The notes under the pieces are model-generated. The model was not told the DNA's origin and did not search any database. It was given only the letters and a program-made list of their open reading frames with translations. A DNA stretch of 64,000 bases from Phenylobacterium sp. (GTDB lineage Bacteria > Pseudomonadota > Alphaproteobacteria > Caulobacterales > Caulobacteraceae), in NCBI GenBank assembly GCA_018001015.1, contig JAGNIV010000005.1, positions 1 through 64,000 of the forward strand, read 5' to 3'. Each line of letters starts with the position of its first letter. The first letter of the stretch is position 1. This document shows positions 17,453 to 25,927 of this stretch, piece by piece. Made by a program: the position numbers and the translations under genes.

Positions 17453-17800
17453 TCAGCAGGCGCGGCCTTCGCCGCCGTCGCGGCTGATGGCGGCGAGCGG
17501 CGGGCAGATCTCCGCCCGGCCCGCGCAGCAGTCCTCCATCAGGAAGGTCAGCAACTCGCGCATGGCGTCATAGCCGGCGCTGTAGATGATCGACCGCCCC
17601 TCGCGGCGCGAGGTCACCAGCCCCGCCGCCGCGAGGATATTCAGGTTGGTGGACAGGGTGTTGGCCAGGATGCCGGTGGCGCGTGCGACGTCGCCGGCCG
17701 CCATGCCCTGCGGCCCGGCCTGGACCAGCAGGCGGAAGATCTCGAGGCGGCCCGCATGGGCCAAGGCGCTGAGCGTACCGGCGGCGTTCTGAATTTCCAT
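17453..17800 (-). CDS. arsR: ArsR-family metalloregulator with C-terminal cysteine site
   Basis: A 115-residue winged-helix repressor. Residues 8-80 form the helix-turn-helix (ALAHAGRLEIFRLL, GILANTLSTNLNILAAAGLV, REGRSIIY). Cysteines sit in the C-terminal helix at 91, 92 and 99 (DCCAGRAEIC), with another at the last residue. This placement resembles Acidithiobacillus ferrooxidans ArsR, which binds As(III) through a C-terminal cysteine trio, rather than the E. coli CxC site. It lies 41 bp downstream of arsI on the same strand, and a half-copy of the upstream operator (TATAGAACG) lies in that gap. Autoregulation of the operon is likely. Confidence 0.88.
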   Translation of the reverse strand: MEIQNAAGTLSALAHAGRLEIFRLLVQAGPQGMAAGDVARATGILANTLSTNLNILAAAGLVTSRREGRSIIYSAGYDAMRELLTFLMEDCCAGRAEICPPLAAISRDGGEGRAC

Positions 17801-17841
17801 GGTTCGCGGATGCCAGAAATATAGAACGCCGCCAAGTCGCG

Positions 17842-18288
17842 TCAGCAGCAGGCGCTGGCGGGCGCGGGGGCCGGCTTGGCCTGACGGGCTTCCAGCGCGA
17901 TCTGCGCCGGGTCCTCGCCATAGGTCGTGGCCTCGCCGAAGGTGTGGAAGGTTTCCCAGCGCACCCCGGCCGGGTCGCTCACCCAGCTCTTGTCGGACTT
18001 CGCGTAGCAGCAGGTGGCGCCCTGCTGGTCGAAGGTCTGGGCGCCGGCGGCCTTCAGGCGCCCCGACAGCTCGGCCAACTCCGCGGTGCTGTCGACCTGG
18101 ATGCCCACGTGATCGAGCCCGGCCGCCCGGTTCTGCACCGAGATGGCGAAGTTCACCCGCGGGTCCTCCAGCATCCACTTGGCGTAGTCGTCCTTCACCA
18201 CCGACGGCGCGGCGCCGAACAGCGATTCGTAGAAGGCGATGGACTGGGCGAGGTCGGGCACGCTCACGTGCATATGCAGACGCTTCAT
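17842..18288 (-). CDS. arsI: ArsI/CadI-family glyoxalase-fold protein (probable C-As lyase)
   Basis: A 148-residue vicinal-oxygen-chelate protein. Its residues match ArsI, the non-heme iron dioxygenase that cleaves the carbon-arsenic bond of trivalent organoarsenicals: metal ligands His5 (MKRLHMHV), His60 (GLDHVGIQ) and Glu112 (RWETF), and the vicinal cysteine pair Cys93-Cys94 (ATCCYAKSDK) that binds arsenic. It ends in another CC. A CadI-type cadmium protein cannot be excluded by sequence alone. The ATG follows GAAGGAG. A perfect palindrome just upstream is the likely ArsR operator. No arsenate reductase or arsenite pump is adjacent. Confidence 0.85.
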   Translation of the reverse strand: MKRLHMHVSVPDLAQSIAFYESLFGAAPSVVKDDYAKWMLEDPRVNFAISVQNRAAGLDHVGIQVDSTAELAELSGRLKAAGAQTFDQQGATCCYAKSDKSWVSDPAGVRWETFHTFGEATTYGEDPAQIALEARQAKPAPAPASACC

Positions 18289-18310
18289 AGGTGTTCTCCT
18301 TCAGATCAAT

Positions 18311-18344
18311 GACGATTCTATAATTCGGGAAATATAGAATCGTC
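18311..18344. promoter_or_regulatory. Palindromic operator upstream of arsI-arsR
   Basis: Two perfect 12-bp inverted arms, GACGATTCTATA and TATAGAATCGTC, flank a 10-bp centre, 22 bp before the arsI start. Size, AT-rich arms in GC-rich DNA and position fit an ArsR dimer site. The half-site TATAGAACG recurs at 17820-17828 between arsI and arsR. Confidence 0.85.
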
Positions 18345-18390
18345 AAGAGCTGAATGGGAATCCGAACCCGAACCCCGCCGAATGGAGCCC

Positions 18391-19068
18391 TTAGCCGTCG
18401 AAGCCGACGAAGACCGTGGCCTCCTCCACCGCCTTGCGCTCCGAGACCACCGCATTGGCCGGGAAGTCGTCGTCAGGCCAGCCCAGCGCGATGGATTTCA
18501 TGATCACCTGATCCTCGGCGATGCCGGCATGCTCGCGCACCACCGGCGACTGCATGATCCCCTGGCTGTTGATCACGGCGCCGAGGCCGCGCGACCAGGC
18601 GGCGTTGACCAGGGCCGTGGTCACCGCGCCGCAGTCGAAGGGGGTGTCGTCGCTGCCGTCCAGCACCTTGTCATAGGTGACGATGATGCAGACCGGCGCG
18701 TCGAACTGGCGGAAGCCGCGCAGCACCCAGTCCTGGCGCATCTCCTTGTCGTCGCGGGCGATCCCCATGGCGGCGAACAGCTGCTTGGCCACACCCACCT
18801 GCCGGTCGCGATGCTGGCCGGCGAAGGCCTGGCCCTGGCGGAACTCGCGCGACTGCGGCACGCCCGCCACCATCCGCTCGGTGTTGCCCTTGCGGATCTT
18901 GTCCAGCGGCTCGCCGGTGATGACGTAGAAATTCCACGGCTGGGTGTTCATCGACGATGGCGCCCGCATGGCCAGGCCGATGATCTCCTCAATCAGCTCG
19001 CGCGGCACCGGATCGGGCTTGTAGCCGCGGATGCTGCGGCGACCGAGGATAACGTCGTCAAACTTCAT
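18391..19068 (-). CDS. Nitroreductase-family flavoprotein
   Basis: A 225-residue FMN-dependent oxidoreductase of the nitroreductase superfamily. FMN-contact motifs are GRRSIRGYKPDPVP near the start and MRAPSSMNTQPWNFYVITG at about 33-51; the C-terminal GAVINSQGIMQSP and LGWPDDDFPAN segments complete the site. These enzymes reduce nitroaromatics or related electrophiles with NAD(P)H; the natural substrate is unknown. It stands alone, upstream of but separate from the ars operon. Confidence 0.9.
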   Translation of the reverse strand: MKFDDVILGRRSIRGYKPDPVPRELIEEIIGLAMRAPSSMNTQPWNFYVITGEPLDKIRKGNTERMVAGVPQSREFRQGQAFAGQHRDRQVGVAKQLFAAMGIARDDKEMRQDWVLRGFRQFDAPVCIIVTYDKVLDGSDDTPFDCGAVTTALVNAAWSRGLGAVINSQGIMQSPVVREHAGIAEDQVIMKSIALGWPDDDFPANAVVSERKAVEEATVFVGFDG

Positions 19069-19310
19069 GGAAGGTCCCTGAGAGAATTGCTGCGCGCGCT
19101 CAGCCTAGCGCTGCTGCGCTGTAGATGCGCGCGAGATTTTGTGCGCCCGCGGGGCGGGCGCTATTCCGTAGACGGTCCCGGCAGCGTGGAAACAGGCTGT
19201 CGCCTCTGGTGCGCCCGTCCCCGAATTCCATGCGTGTACGGGGGAGTCCAGCCCGTAAAGAACCTCTCCACGACGATCACCACGCACGCCTCCCTGCGTG
19301 AGACTTCCCC

Positions 19311-20564
19311 CTACGCCACCTTCACCGCAGCATCCTCCTCCGGCAGCTCGATCTGCTTTTCCCACTTGGCCACCACGGCGGCGGCGACGGAGTTGCCCAC
19401 CACGTTGGTGGCTGAGCGGCCCATGTCCAGCAGGTGGTCGACCGCGAGGATCAGGATCAGGCCGGCCTCGGGCAGGTTGAAGTAGGAGAGCGTCGCGGCG
19501 ATCACCACCAGGGAGGCGCGCGGCACCCCGGCCATGCCCTTGGAGGTCACCATCAGCAGGGCCAGCATGGTGATCTGCTGGCCGATGGTCAGGTCGATGC
19601 CGTAGGCCTGGGCGATGAACAGCACCGCGAAGGTGCAGTACATCATCGAGCCGTCGAGGTTGAAGGAATAGCCCAGCGGCAGGACGAAGCTGGCCACCTT
19701 CCGCGACACGCCCCACTTCTGCAGCTCCTCCAGCGTGCGCGGATAGGCGGCTTCCGAGGAGGCGGTGGAGAAGGCCAGCAGGGCCGGCTGCCGGATGGCG
19801 GAAACCAGCTTCATGCCGCGCCCGCCGACGATCAGGATCAGCACCCCCACCAGCAGGGCCCAGAGGATGCCCAGCGACAGGTAGAAGCCGCCGACGAAGG
19901 CCGCATAGGTGCCGAGGATCTCCAGCCCCTGGACGGCGATGGTGGAGGCCAGGGCGGCGAAGATGGCGAGCGGCGCGGTCTTCATCACATAGCCGGTGAC
20001 CTTCAGCATGATGGAGGCGATCTGCTCCACGAGGGCCAGGACCGCCGGCGCCTTGTCGTCGATGGACGCCACGGCGGTGCCGACGAACACCGAGAAGATG
20101 ACGATCTGCAGGATCTCGTTGTTGGCCATGGCCTCGACGATCGACTTGGGCACCAGATGGGTGACGAAGTCGCGCAGGGTGAATTTCGAGACGTCCACCG
20201 TGGCGCCGGCCACCGCGTCCGGATTGGGCAGGGCCAGGCCCGCGCCGGGATGCAGCAGGTGCGACATCACCAGGCCGATGGTCAGGGAGACGATGGAGGC
20301 GGTGATGAACCAGCCCAGCGCCTTGGCCCCGACCCGGCCGACCGTGGCGGCGTCCTCCATGTGGGCGATGCCGGCCACCAGGGTGGCGAACACCAGGGGA
20401 GCGATGATCATCTTGATCAGCCGCAGGAAGACGTCGGTGATGATCGAGAGGTTGGAGGCGACCTCCTTGGCCTGCTCGGGACTGGCGTACTGGTTCACCC
20501 CCCAGCCGACGGCGACCCCAAGCACCATGGCGCCGACGATGAAGGCGGTGAACAGGCGATTCAT
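19311..20564 (-). CDS. dctA: Dicarboxylate/amino acid:cation symporter (DAACS family)
   Basis: A 417-residue inner-membrane symporter of the DctA/GltP family with about eight helices and two re-entrant hairpins. Diagnostic motifs are FSTASSEAAYPRTLEEL (hairpin 1 serine-rich tip), GYSFNLDGSMMY (NxDG cation site) and AVDHLLDMGRSATNVVGN (D-x-x-x-D-x-x-R/S-x-x-N substrate site). It imports C4-dicarboxylates such as succinate, fumarate and malate, or glutamate/aspartate, with protons or sodium. It is divergent from amn across a 114-bp gap. The 242 bp downstream to the nitroreductase gene hold only a GC-rich hairpin (19143-19161) without a T-run. Confidence 0.93.
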   Translation of the reverse strand: MNRLFTAFIVGAMVLGVAVGWGVNQYASPEQAKEVASNLSIITDVFLRLIKMIIAPLVFATLVAGIAHMEDAATVGRVGAKALGWFITASIVSLTIGLVMSHLLHPGAGLALPNPDAVAGATVDVSKFTLRDFVTHLVPKSIVEAMANNEILQIVIFSVFVGTAVASIDDKAPAVLALVEQIASIMLKVTGYVMKTAPLAIFAALASTIAVQGLEILGTYAAFVGGFYLSLGILWALLVGVLILIVGGRGMKLVSAIRQPALLAFSTASSEAAYPRTLEELQKWGVSRKVASFVLPLGYSFNLDGSMMYCTFAVLFIAQAYGIDLTIGQQITMLALLMVTSKGMAGVPRASLVVIAATLSYFNLPEAGLILILAVDHLLDMGRSATNVVGNSVAAAVVAKWEKQIELPEEDAAVKVA

Positions 20565-20678
20565 GGACGACCCCTTGGCGACACTCTCAGCCGACCTTTG
20601 TCGCCGGGAAGCGGGGCGGCGTCCATCCCCACGGTCTGCGTGTCTCGAAACCTTGGTCGCGGTGCGCTAAAGTGCGCC

Positions 20679-22133
20679 ATGACCCCAGAGACCCAGGCGG
20701 CGGCGATCGTCGCCCAGCTGAACACCGAATACCAAAAGACCGTCAGCGCCCTGCGCGACGCCCTGAAAACCTTCCTGGCCGGAGGGGCGCCGCCGGACCC
20801 GGCGGCGCGGGCGGGCGGCGCCTTCGTCTATCCCGAGCTGCGCCTGACCTGGCCGCGGGGCGAGGTCTATCCACGCCTCAGCCGCGCCTATGCCCGGCTG
20901 TCGGCGCCAGGCGACTATGCGGTGACGGTCACGCGGCCGGACCTGTTCGGTGACTATCTGCGCGAGCAGATCACCCTGCTGCTGGCCGACTTCAAGGTCG
21001 AGATCACGGTCGGTCGATCCAGCCAGGAGATGCCCTTCCCCTATGTGCTGGACGGGGCCGTGGACATCGCCATGGCCGATATCGGCTCGGCCGACATCGC
21101 CCGGCATTTTCCGACCACCGAGCTCTCGCAGATCGGCGACGAGATCGCCGACGGCTTCTGGAGCCCGGCCCTGGAGGAGGCCCGGCCGCTGGCCCTGTTC
21201 GACGGCCTGCGCACCGACTTCTCGCTGGCCCGCCTGACCCACTACACCGGGGCCCCGGCCGAGCACGTCCAGCAGTACATCCTGTTCACCAACTACCACC
21301 GCTATGTCGACGAGTTCGTCCGCTGGGGCTGCGAGCAGCTGAAGGTCCCGGGCAGCCGCTACACCCAGCTGTCGGCCTCCGGTCGGGTCGTGGTCACCGC
21401 CGACAGCGAGAACCCCGAGCAGCAGATCGCCGACGGGTCATGGCGCCGCCACCAGATGCCGGCCTATCACCTGATGGCCGACGACCGTACCGGCATCACC
21501 CTGGTCAACATCGGGGTCGGGCCCTCCAACGCCAAGACCATCACCGACCACCTGGCGGTGCTGCGGCCCCAGGCCTGGCTGATGATCGGCCACTGTGGCG
21601 GGCTGCGCGGCAGTCAGACCATCGGCGACTATGTCCTGGCCCACGCCTATCTGCGCGACGACCACGTGCTGGACGACGTGCTGCCGCCGGCCATCCCGAT
21701 CCCGCCGATCGCCGAGGTGCAGGTGGCGCTGGGCAAGGCCGCCGAGCTGGTGACCGGCGAGACCGGCGAGGTGCTGAAGAAGCGGCTGCGCACCGGCACC
21801 GTGGTGACCACCGACGACCGCAACTGGGAGCTCCGCTACTCGGTCAGCGCCCTGCGCTTCAACCAGTCCCGCGCCGTGGCCATCGACATGGAGAGCGCCA
21901 CCATCGCCGCCCAGGGCTACCGGTTCCGGGTGCCCTACGGGACCCTGCTCTGCGTCTCCGACAAGCCCCTGCACGGGGAGATCAAGCTGCCCGGTCAGGC
22001 CAACGCCTTCTACGAACGCGCCATCGGCCAGCACCTGCAGATCGGCATCGCCTCCATCGACCTGCTGCGCCGGGAGGGGCCTGGACTGCATTCGCGCAAG
22101 CTGCGGAGCTTCGACGAGCCGCCATTCCGATGA
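20679..22133 (+). CDS. amn: AMP nucleosidase
   Basis: AMP nucleosidase splits AMP to adenine and ribose 5-phosphate, setting the adenylate pool. The length of 484 residues equals that of E. coli Amn. The N-terminal regulatory domain runs to about residue 190; the catalytic purine-nucleoside-phosphorylase fold follows, with NIGVGPSNAKT, MIGHCGGLRGSQ, AIDMESATIAAQGYRF (the M-E-S phosphoribosyl/ribose contact) and LLCVSDKPLHGEIK (catalytic Asp). The ATG starting MTPETQAAAIV was chosen; the frame is open far upstream but that stretch is antisense to dctA. Confidence 0.93.
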   Translation: MTPETQAAAIVAQLNTEYQKTVSALRDALKTFLAGGAPPDPAARAGGAFVYPELRLTWPRGEVYPRLSRAYARLSAPGDYAVTVTRPDLFGDYLREQITLLLADFKVEITVGRSSQEMPFPYVLDGAVDIAMADIGSADIARHFPTTELSQIGDEIADGFWSPALEEARPLALFDGLRTDFSLARLTHYTGAPAEHVQQYILFTNYHRYVDEFVRWGCEQLKVPGSRYTQLSASGRVVVTADSENPEQQIADGSWRRHQMPAYHLMADDRTGITLVNIGVGPSNAKTITDHLAVLRPQAWLMIGHCGGLRGSQTIGDYVLAHAYLRDDHVLDDVLPPAIPIPPIAEVQVALGKAAELVTGETGEVLKKRLRTGTVVTTDDRNWELRYSVSALRFNQSRAVAIDMESATIAAQGYRFRVPYGTLLCVSDKPLHGEIKLPGQANAFYERAIGQHLQIGIASIDLLRREGPGLHSRKLRSFDEPPFR

Positions 22134-22252
22134 ACATGTCGGCCGCCGTGGATGGAAGAAAACGGGTTTGACCGCGGGTGGCCGCCAAGCCTTGCCAGGC
22201 AAGGGAAATCTGGCCCGCCGACCAACCAACATGTGCCAGTATGTGACCGACG

Positions 22253-22426
22253 ATGACCGACCAACCCGCCGTTCCGAAGCGCCCGACGAAGCCCGATCCG
22301 ATGGAGTGCTGCCGGCGGGGCTGCTACCCCTGCATCTTCGACTACCATGACACGGCGACCGAACGTTGGGAGGCAAGGGTGCGGGCGCTCGGCCTGGACC
22401 CGGACGCGATCCCGGTCGAGGACTAG
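22253..22426 (+). CDS. Oxidoreductase-like small Cys-rich protein
   Basis: A 57-residue protein with the signature of the 'oxidoreductase-like' domain: PKRPTKPDPMECCRRGC followed by YPCIFDYHD. Four cysteines (19, 20, 24 and 27) in a CC-x3-C-x2-C arrangement suggest metal or disulfide chemistry; this small domain is also found in eukaryotic proteins and is poorly characterised. It ends in a tail typical of the family (RALGLDPDAIPVED). Its TAG overlaps the stop of the next, convergent gene in a shared CTAG. Confidence 0.75.
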   Translation: MTDQPAVPKRPTKPDPMECCRRGCYPCIFDYHDTATERWEARVRALGLDPDAIPVED

Positions 22427-22647
22427 GGTCGCCAGCGCCATCCGCCGTCTGTGGTCTTGTAGCAAATGAGCGCGAAGGCGCAGATCAGGGCGGTCACGGT
22501 CACTGGGCGCGCAAGCCCGTGAAGAAACGCCAAGCTCAGGCCCAGGCCGACAAAGAAGCCGACGAAGACGACCCAGCCTTGCCAGGCGATTGGCCAACTG
22601 GAACCGTAGCCCACGGCCTTGGGGGCGAACCACGCGCGTTCGGTCAT
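22423..22647 (-). CDS. Small two-helix membrane protein
   Basis: A 74-residue protein with two hydrophobic segments (WQGWVVFVGFFVGLGLSLAF, about 23-42, and PVTVTALICAFALIC, about 48-62) and a basic/aromatic C-terminus (TTDGGWRWRP). A good ribosome-binding site (GGAGG) precedes the ATG. The pattern fits small alphaproteobacterial membrane proteins of unknown function that end in G-W-x-W. No role can be assigned. Confidence 0.65.
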   Translation of the reverse strand: MTERAWFAPKAVGYGSSWPIAWQGWVVFVGFFVGLGLSLAFLHGLARPVTVTALICAFALICYKTTDGGWRWRP

Positions 22648-22763
22648 GGGCGTATCCTCCAGGTGCGCAACCTAGCAGCGATCGCCCTGGGCGAAAAGCG
22701 CAACCGGATGGATCGACGCCGCGCAAGATTGCCTTCCCCGGGGTCGCGGCGTTAGACAATTCC

Positions 22764-23540
22764 ATGACCCGGCACATCGACTTCGAAGGCATCGACAACT
22801 TCCGCGACCTCGGCGGTTACGACACCGCCTGCGGGCGCGGCATGAAGGCCGGCGTGGTCTACCGCTCGGCCAATCACGGTCAGGCCACCGACGCCGACCT
22901 GGCGAAGATGGCCGACCTCGGGATCACCACCATCGTCGACCTGCGCCGCCGCCGCGAGCGCGACCGGGAGCCGTCCCGCCGCTGGCCGGGCTTCGCCGGC
23001 CAGGTGATCGAGAACGACATCGAGGGCGTCGAGGTCGACTGGGCCGAGGGCATCGCCGCGGCCGAGCGTGTCGACGCCGACTGGTTCCGGCAGGACAGCC
23101 TGGGCTTCTACCGCGAGGCCCCGCACCAGCCCCGCCACGTCGACCTGTTCCGCCGCTACTTCCAGGCGCTGGCCGAGACCAACGGCGCCCTGGTGGTCCA
23201 CTGCGCAGCGGGCAAGGACCGCACCGGCCTGATCTGCGCGCTCACCCACCACATCGCCGGCGTCCATCGCGACGACACGCTGGCCGACTACCTGATGACC
23301 AACAACGAGGCGCGGATGGCCGCGCGCATCGACTTCCTGCGCAGCTACATCCTCGACCTGACCGGCAAGCTGGTGGACGACGAGGGCCTGCGCCAGGCCG
23401 CCAGCGTGCACCCGGACTATCTCGACCATGGCCTGTCGGTGATCTCGCAGAGCCACGGCCACATCGACAACTACCTGGCCGAGGTGCTGGGCGTGGACAG
23501 CGCCCTGCGCGGCAAGATCGAGGCGCGCATCCTGCGCTGA
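22764..23540 (+). CDS. Tyrosine/phosphoinositide-type protein phosphatase (Y_phosphatase3)
   Basis: A 258-residue cytosolic phosphatase. The family opening NFRDLGGYDT is at residues 12-21 and the cysteine-dependent P-loop HCAAGKDRTG is at 146-155, with Cys147 as nucleophile and Arg153 as phosphate binder. The lysine after the glycine (HCxxGKDRTG) is typical of LipA/PtpB-like bacterial phosphatases that can act on phosphotyrosine, phosphoserine or phosphoinositides. The start ATG gives the domain at its expected distance; open sequence upstream overlaps the small membrane protein on the other strand. Confidence 0.9.
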   Translation: MTRHIDFEGIDNFRDLGGYDTACGRGMKAGVVYRSANHGQATDADLAKMADLGITTIVDLRRRRERDREPSRRWPGFAGQVIENDIEGVEVDWAEGIAAAERVDADWFRQDSLGFYREAPHQPRHVDLFRRYFQALAETNGALVVHCAAGKDRTGLICALTHHIAGVHRDDTLADYLMTNNEARMAARIDFLRSYILDLTGKLVDDEGLRQAASVHPDYLDHGLSVISQSHGHIDNYLAEVLGVDSALRGKIEARILR

Positions 23541-23637
23541 CCCAAACCCCTTCGCCGGGACGAGCGGATTGGACCTGACATTGCGCTGAAGGCCCTTGCG
23601 GCCTAATCGTCCCCGGCCATTTGTTCGGGGACACCTC

Positions 23638-24807
23638 ATGCAGAGCTTCCAGCCGCCGCGCCGCATCCTGATGGGGCCTGGCCCCTCCGACGTCAGCCCC
23701 CGTGTGCTGGCCGCCCTGGCGCGGCCCACCATCGGCCACCTGGACCCGGCGTTCCAGGACCTGATGGAGGAGATCAAGGCCGGGCTGTCGCGGCTGTTCA
23801 ACGCCGACGGCTATGCCTGCGTGCCCCTGCCCGCGCCGGGCACCGCCGGGATGGAAGCGGCCATCATGAACCTGCTGGAGCCCGGCGACCGGGCGGTGAT
23901 CGCCATCAACGGCGCCTTCGGCGGCCGCATGGCCGACATGGCCGACCGGGCGGGCGCCGAGGTGATCAAGGTTGAGTTCGAGTGGGGCCAGCCCGTCGAT
24001 CCCGCCAAGGTGGAAGCCGCCATGGCCGGCGGTCCGGTGAAGGTTCTGGCCTTCGTCCACGCCGAGACCTCGACCGGCGCCAAGAGCGACGCCGCGGCGC
24101 TGTGCGCCATCGCCCGCAAGCACGGCGCCCTGTCGGTGGTGGACTGCGTCACCTCGCTCGGCGGCATCCTGGTCGACGCCGCGGCCTGGGACGCCGACGT
24201 CATCTATTCCGGCACCCAGAAATGCCTCTCGGCGCCGCCCGGCCTGTCGCCGATCTGCCTGTCCAAGCGCGCCCAGGACGCGATCAGCGGCCGCAAGACC
24301 AAGGTCCGCAACTGGCTCTTGGATTTCAATCTGCTGATGGCCTACTGGGGCGGCGAGGGCGGCCGGACCTATCACCACACGGCCCCGATCAACGCATTGT
24401 ATGGGCTGCATGAAAGCCTGGTGGCCCTGTTCGAGGAAGGCCAGCAGGCGGTCCTCGTCCGGCACGCCCGGTCTCACGAGGCGCTGGCCGCCGGCATCGA
24501 GGCCGCGGGCCTGAGCTTCCTGGTCGACCCCGCCCACCGCCTGCCGCAGCTCAACGCGGTGATCGTGCCCGAGGGGGTCGATGAGGCCGCCGTCCGCGCC
24601 TACGTCCTGGCCAAATGGGACCTGGAGCTGGGCGCCGGCCTTGGCCCCTTGAAGGGCAAGATCTGGCGCATCGGCCTGATGGGCGCCTCGGCCACCGCCT
24701 GGCACGTACGGGTCTGCCTGACGGCGTTGTGCGAAGCCCTCAACGCCCAGGGCTTCAAGGCCGACGGCGCCGCCGCGGTGGCCGCGGCGGACGGCAAGCT
24801 CGCCTAG
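23638..24807 (+). CDS. Alanine/serine-glyoxylate-type aminotransferase (class V, PLP)
   Basis: A 389-residue fold-type I PLP enzyme. The N-terminus MGPGPSDVSPRVLAAL and LPAPGTAGMEAA match the alanine-glyoxylate/serine-pyruvate aminotransferase group; VVDCVTSLGG carries the PLP-pyridine aspartate and SGTQKCLSAPPG gives the Schiff-base Lys195. The amino donor cannot be fixed between alanine and serine. A 7-bp hairpin (GTCCCCG / CGGGGAC, 23609-23632) sits immediately before the ATG where a ribosome-binding site would be expected and might damp translation. The gene stands alone. Confidence 0.88.
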   Translation: MQSFQPPRRILMGPGPSDVSPRVLAALARPTIGHLDPAFQDLMEEIKAGLSRLFNADGYACVPLPAPGTAGMEAAIMNLLEPGDRAVIAINGAFGGRMADMADRAGAEVIKVEFEWGQPVDPAKVEAAMAGGPVKVLAFVHAETSTGAKSDAAALCAIARKHGALSVVDCVTSLGGILVDAAAWDADVIYSGTQKCLSAPPGLSPICLSKRAQDAISGRKTKVRNWLLDFNLLMAYWGGEGGRTYHHTAPINALYGLHESLVALFEEGQQAVLVRHARSHEALAAGIEAAGLSFLVDPAHRLPQLNAVIVPEGVDEAAVRAYVLAKWDLELGAGLGPLKGKIWRIGLMGASATAWHVRVCLTALCEALNAQGFKADGAAAVAAADGKLA

Positions 24808-24814
24808 AGTTTCC

Positions 24815-25060
24815 CAGCCTCTCCACCCTCTTGGGGCGGGGCAATGGCATATGGCGGAGGGCTTGATCGTCAGATGCTCCCCCCGCTGGGGGAACTCCCG
24901 GCGCAAGGCCGGGTGAGGGGGACTTTGACTCTAGTTTCGGGGTTCGGGGGTCAACGACGTTGATCCCCCTCCGGCCCGCCGCTTCACGGCGCCCCACCTC
25001 CCCCACATCGGCGCTTCGCGCCTGGGGGAGGATCTAGTCGCCCCCATCCCGTCGAGCCCA
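24815..25060. repeat. GC-rich palindromic intergenic repeat region
   Basis: Between two convergent genes, several nested inverted repeats fill the gap. Examples are CTCCCCCCGCTGGGGGA, then CCCGGCGCAAGGCCGGG, GTGAGGGGGAC answered by GATCCCCCTCCGG about 50 bp later, and CCTCCCCCACATCGGCGC with CGCCTGGGGGAGG. No open frame of interest was seen. It looks like one of the palindromic repeats of this genome rather than a gene. Confidence 0.6.
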
Positions 25061-25090
25061 TTCCATAGCGACAGCCCCCTCGGGGCGGGA

Positions 25091-25876
25091 TCAGCGGGAC
25101 GGGTAGTCCAGTTCCCCATCCAGGAAGTCGAAGACGGCGGCCTTGGTCAGCGCGTGGGGGATGGCGGAGAAGTGGTCGCAGCCGGGCACGGTGATCCCGT
25201 GGGCGTGGGGGAAGACCGCCGCCAGATCGGCGGGGTCGCCGGCCCCGGTGTCGCCCTGGCCCGCCACCACCAGCACCGGCATGGGCAGCATCGCCATGGC
25301 GTCGCGGTCGAAGGCCGGGTTCTGGGCGCCGGTCATGGCGGCCAGGGCCTGGCGGTCCTCTCCCTGCTCATCGGCGAACTGGCGGAAGCTCTTGAGCATC
25401 GGCTGGGTGATGGTCTCGGGGTCCTCGGCCAGCATGGCTTCGGCCATCGGATTGCCGCCGGGCAGGGCGCGCTCGCCGATCAGTGTCCCGCCCACGCCGC
25501 CCAGCATCAGGTTGGAAATGCGGTCGGGGGCCATGAGCGCGGTGGCCAGGGCCGTGCGTGAGCCCATGGAATAGCCGAACAGGTCCACCCGGTTCAGGCC
25601 CAGATGATCCAGCAGGGCGATGACGTCGCCCGCCAGCTTCGCCCGCGTATAGGCCTCCGCCTCGTGCGGCTTGGCGCTCTCGCCGTGGCCGCGCTGGTCG
25701 AGGGCGATGCAGCGGATGCGGCGGCGGTCGAAGGCGGTGTACCAGCCGGTCCGCTTCCAGCCCTCGTTCCGGTTGGACGAGAACCCGTGGACCAGGACGA
25801 TGGTGCGCTCCCCACCGCCGGGTGGGATGTTGTCGTCATAGGCCAGGGTCAGGCCGTCGGAGATGAAGCTCGGCAT
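25091..25876 (-). CDS. Alpha/beta-hydrolase
   Basis: A 261-residue alpha/beta-hydrolase. The oxyanion motif is LVHGFSSN (about 28-35), the nucleophile elbow is GYSMGS with Ser103, the acid is likely the aspartate in VVAGQGDTGAGDP and the histidine is in GCDHFSAIP. It lacks a signal peptide. The family includes esterases, lactonases and ring-cleavage hydrolases and the substrate cannot be told. It may share a transcript with the M15 carboxypeptidase gene 50 bp upstream. Confidence 0.88.
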   Translation of the reverse strand: MPSFISDGLTLAYDDNIPPGGGERTIVLVHGFSSNRNEGWKRTGWYTAFDRRRIRCIALDQRGHGESAKPHEAEAYTRAKLAGDVIALLDHLGLNRVDLFGYSMGSRTALATALMAPDRISNLMLGGVGGTLIGERALPGGNPMAEAMLAEDPETITQPMLKSFRQFADEQGEDRQALAAMTGAQNPAFDRDAMAMLPMPVLVVAGQGDTGAGDPADLAAVFPHAHGITVPGCDHFSAIPHALTKAAVFDFLDGELDYPSR

Positions 25877-25927
25877 AAGGCGGTTTCCTCAAGCGGCTCT
25901 TCATGACCGCATCGCCCCAATCATGGC

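Noticed and set aside
19143-19161. Hairpin GCGCCCGC/GCGGGCGC as a dctA terminator
   Set aside because: No T-run follows on the minus strand, so an intrinsic terminator is not supported.
19434-20678. In-frame upstream extension of amn giving an 899-residue protein
   Set aside because: The extension is wholly antisense to dctA and has biased composition; E. coli Amn length matches the ATG at 20679.
22194-22210. CCTTGCCAGGCAAGG palindrome after amn as a terminator
   Set aside because: Too short and without a T-run.
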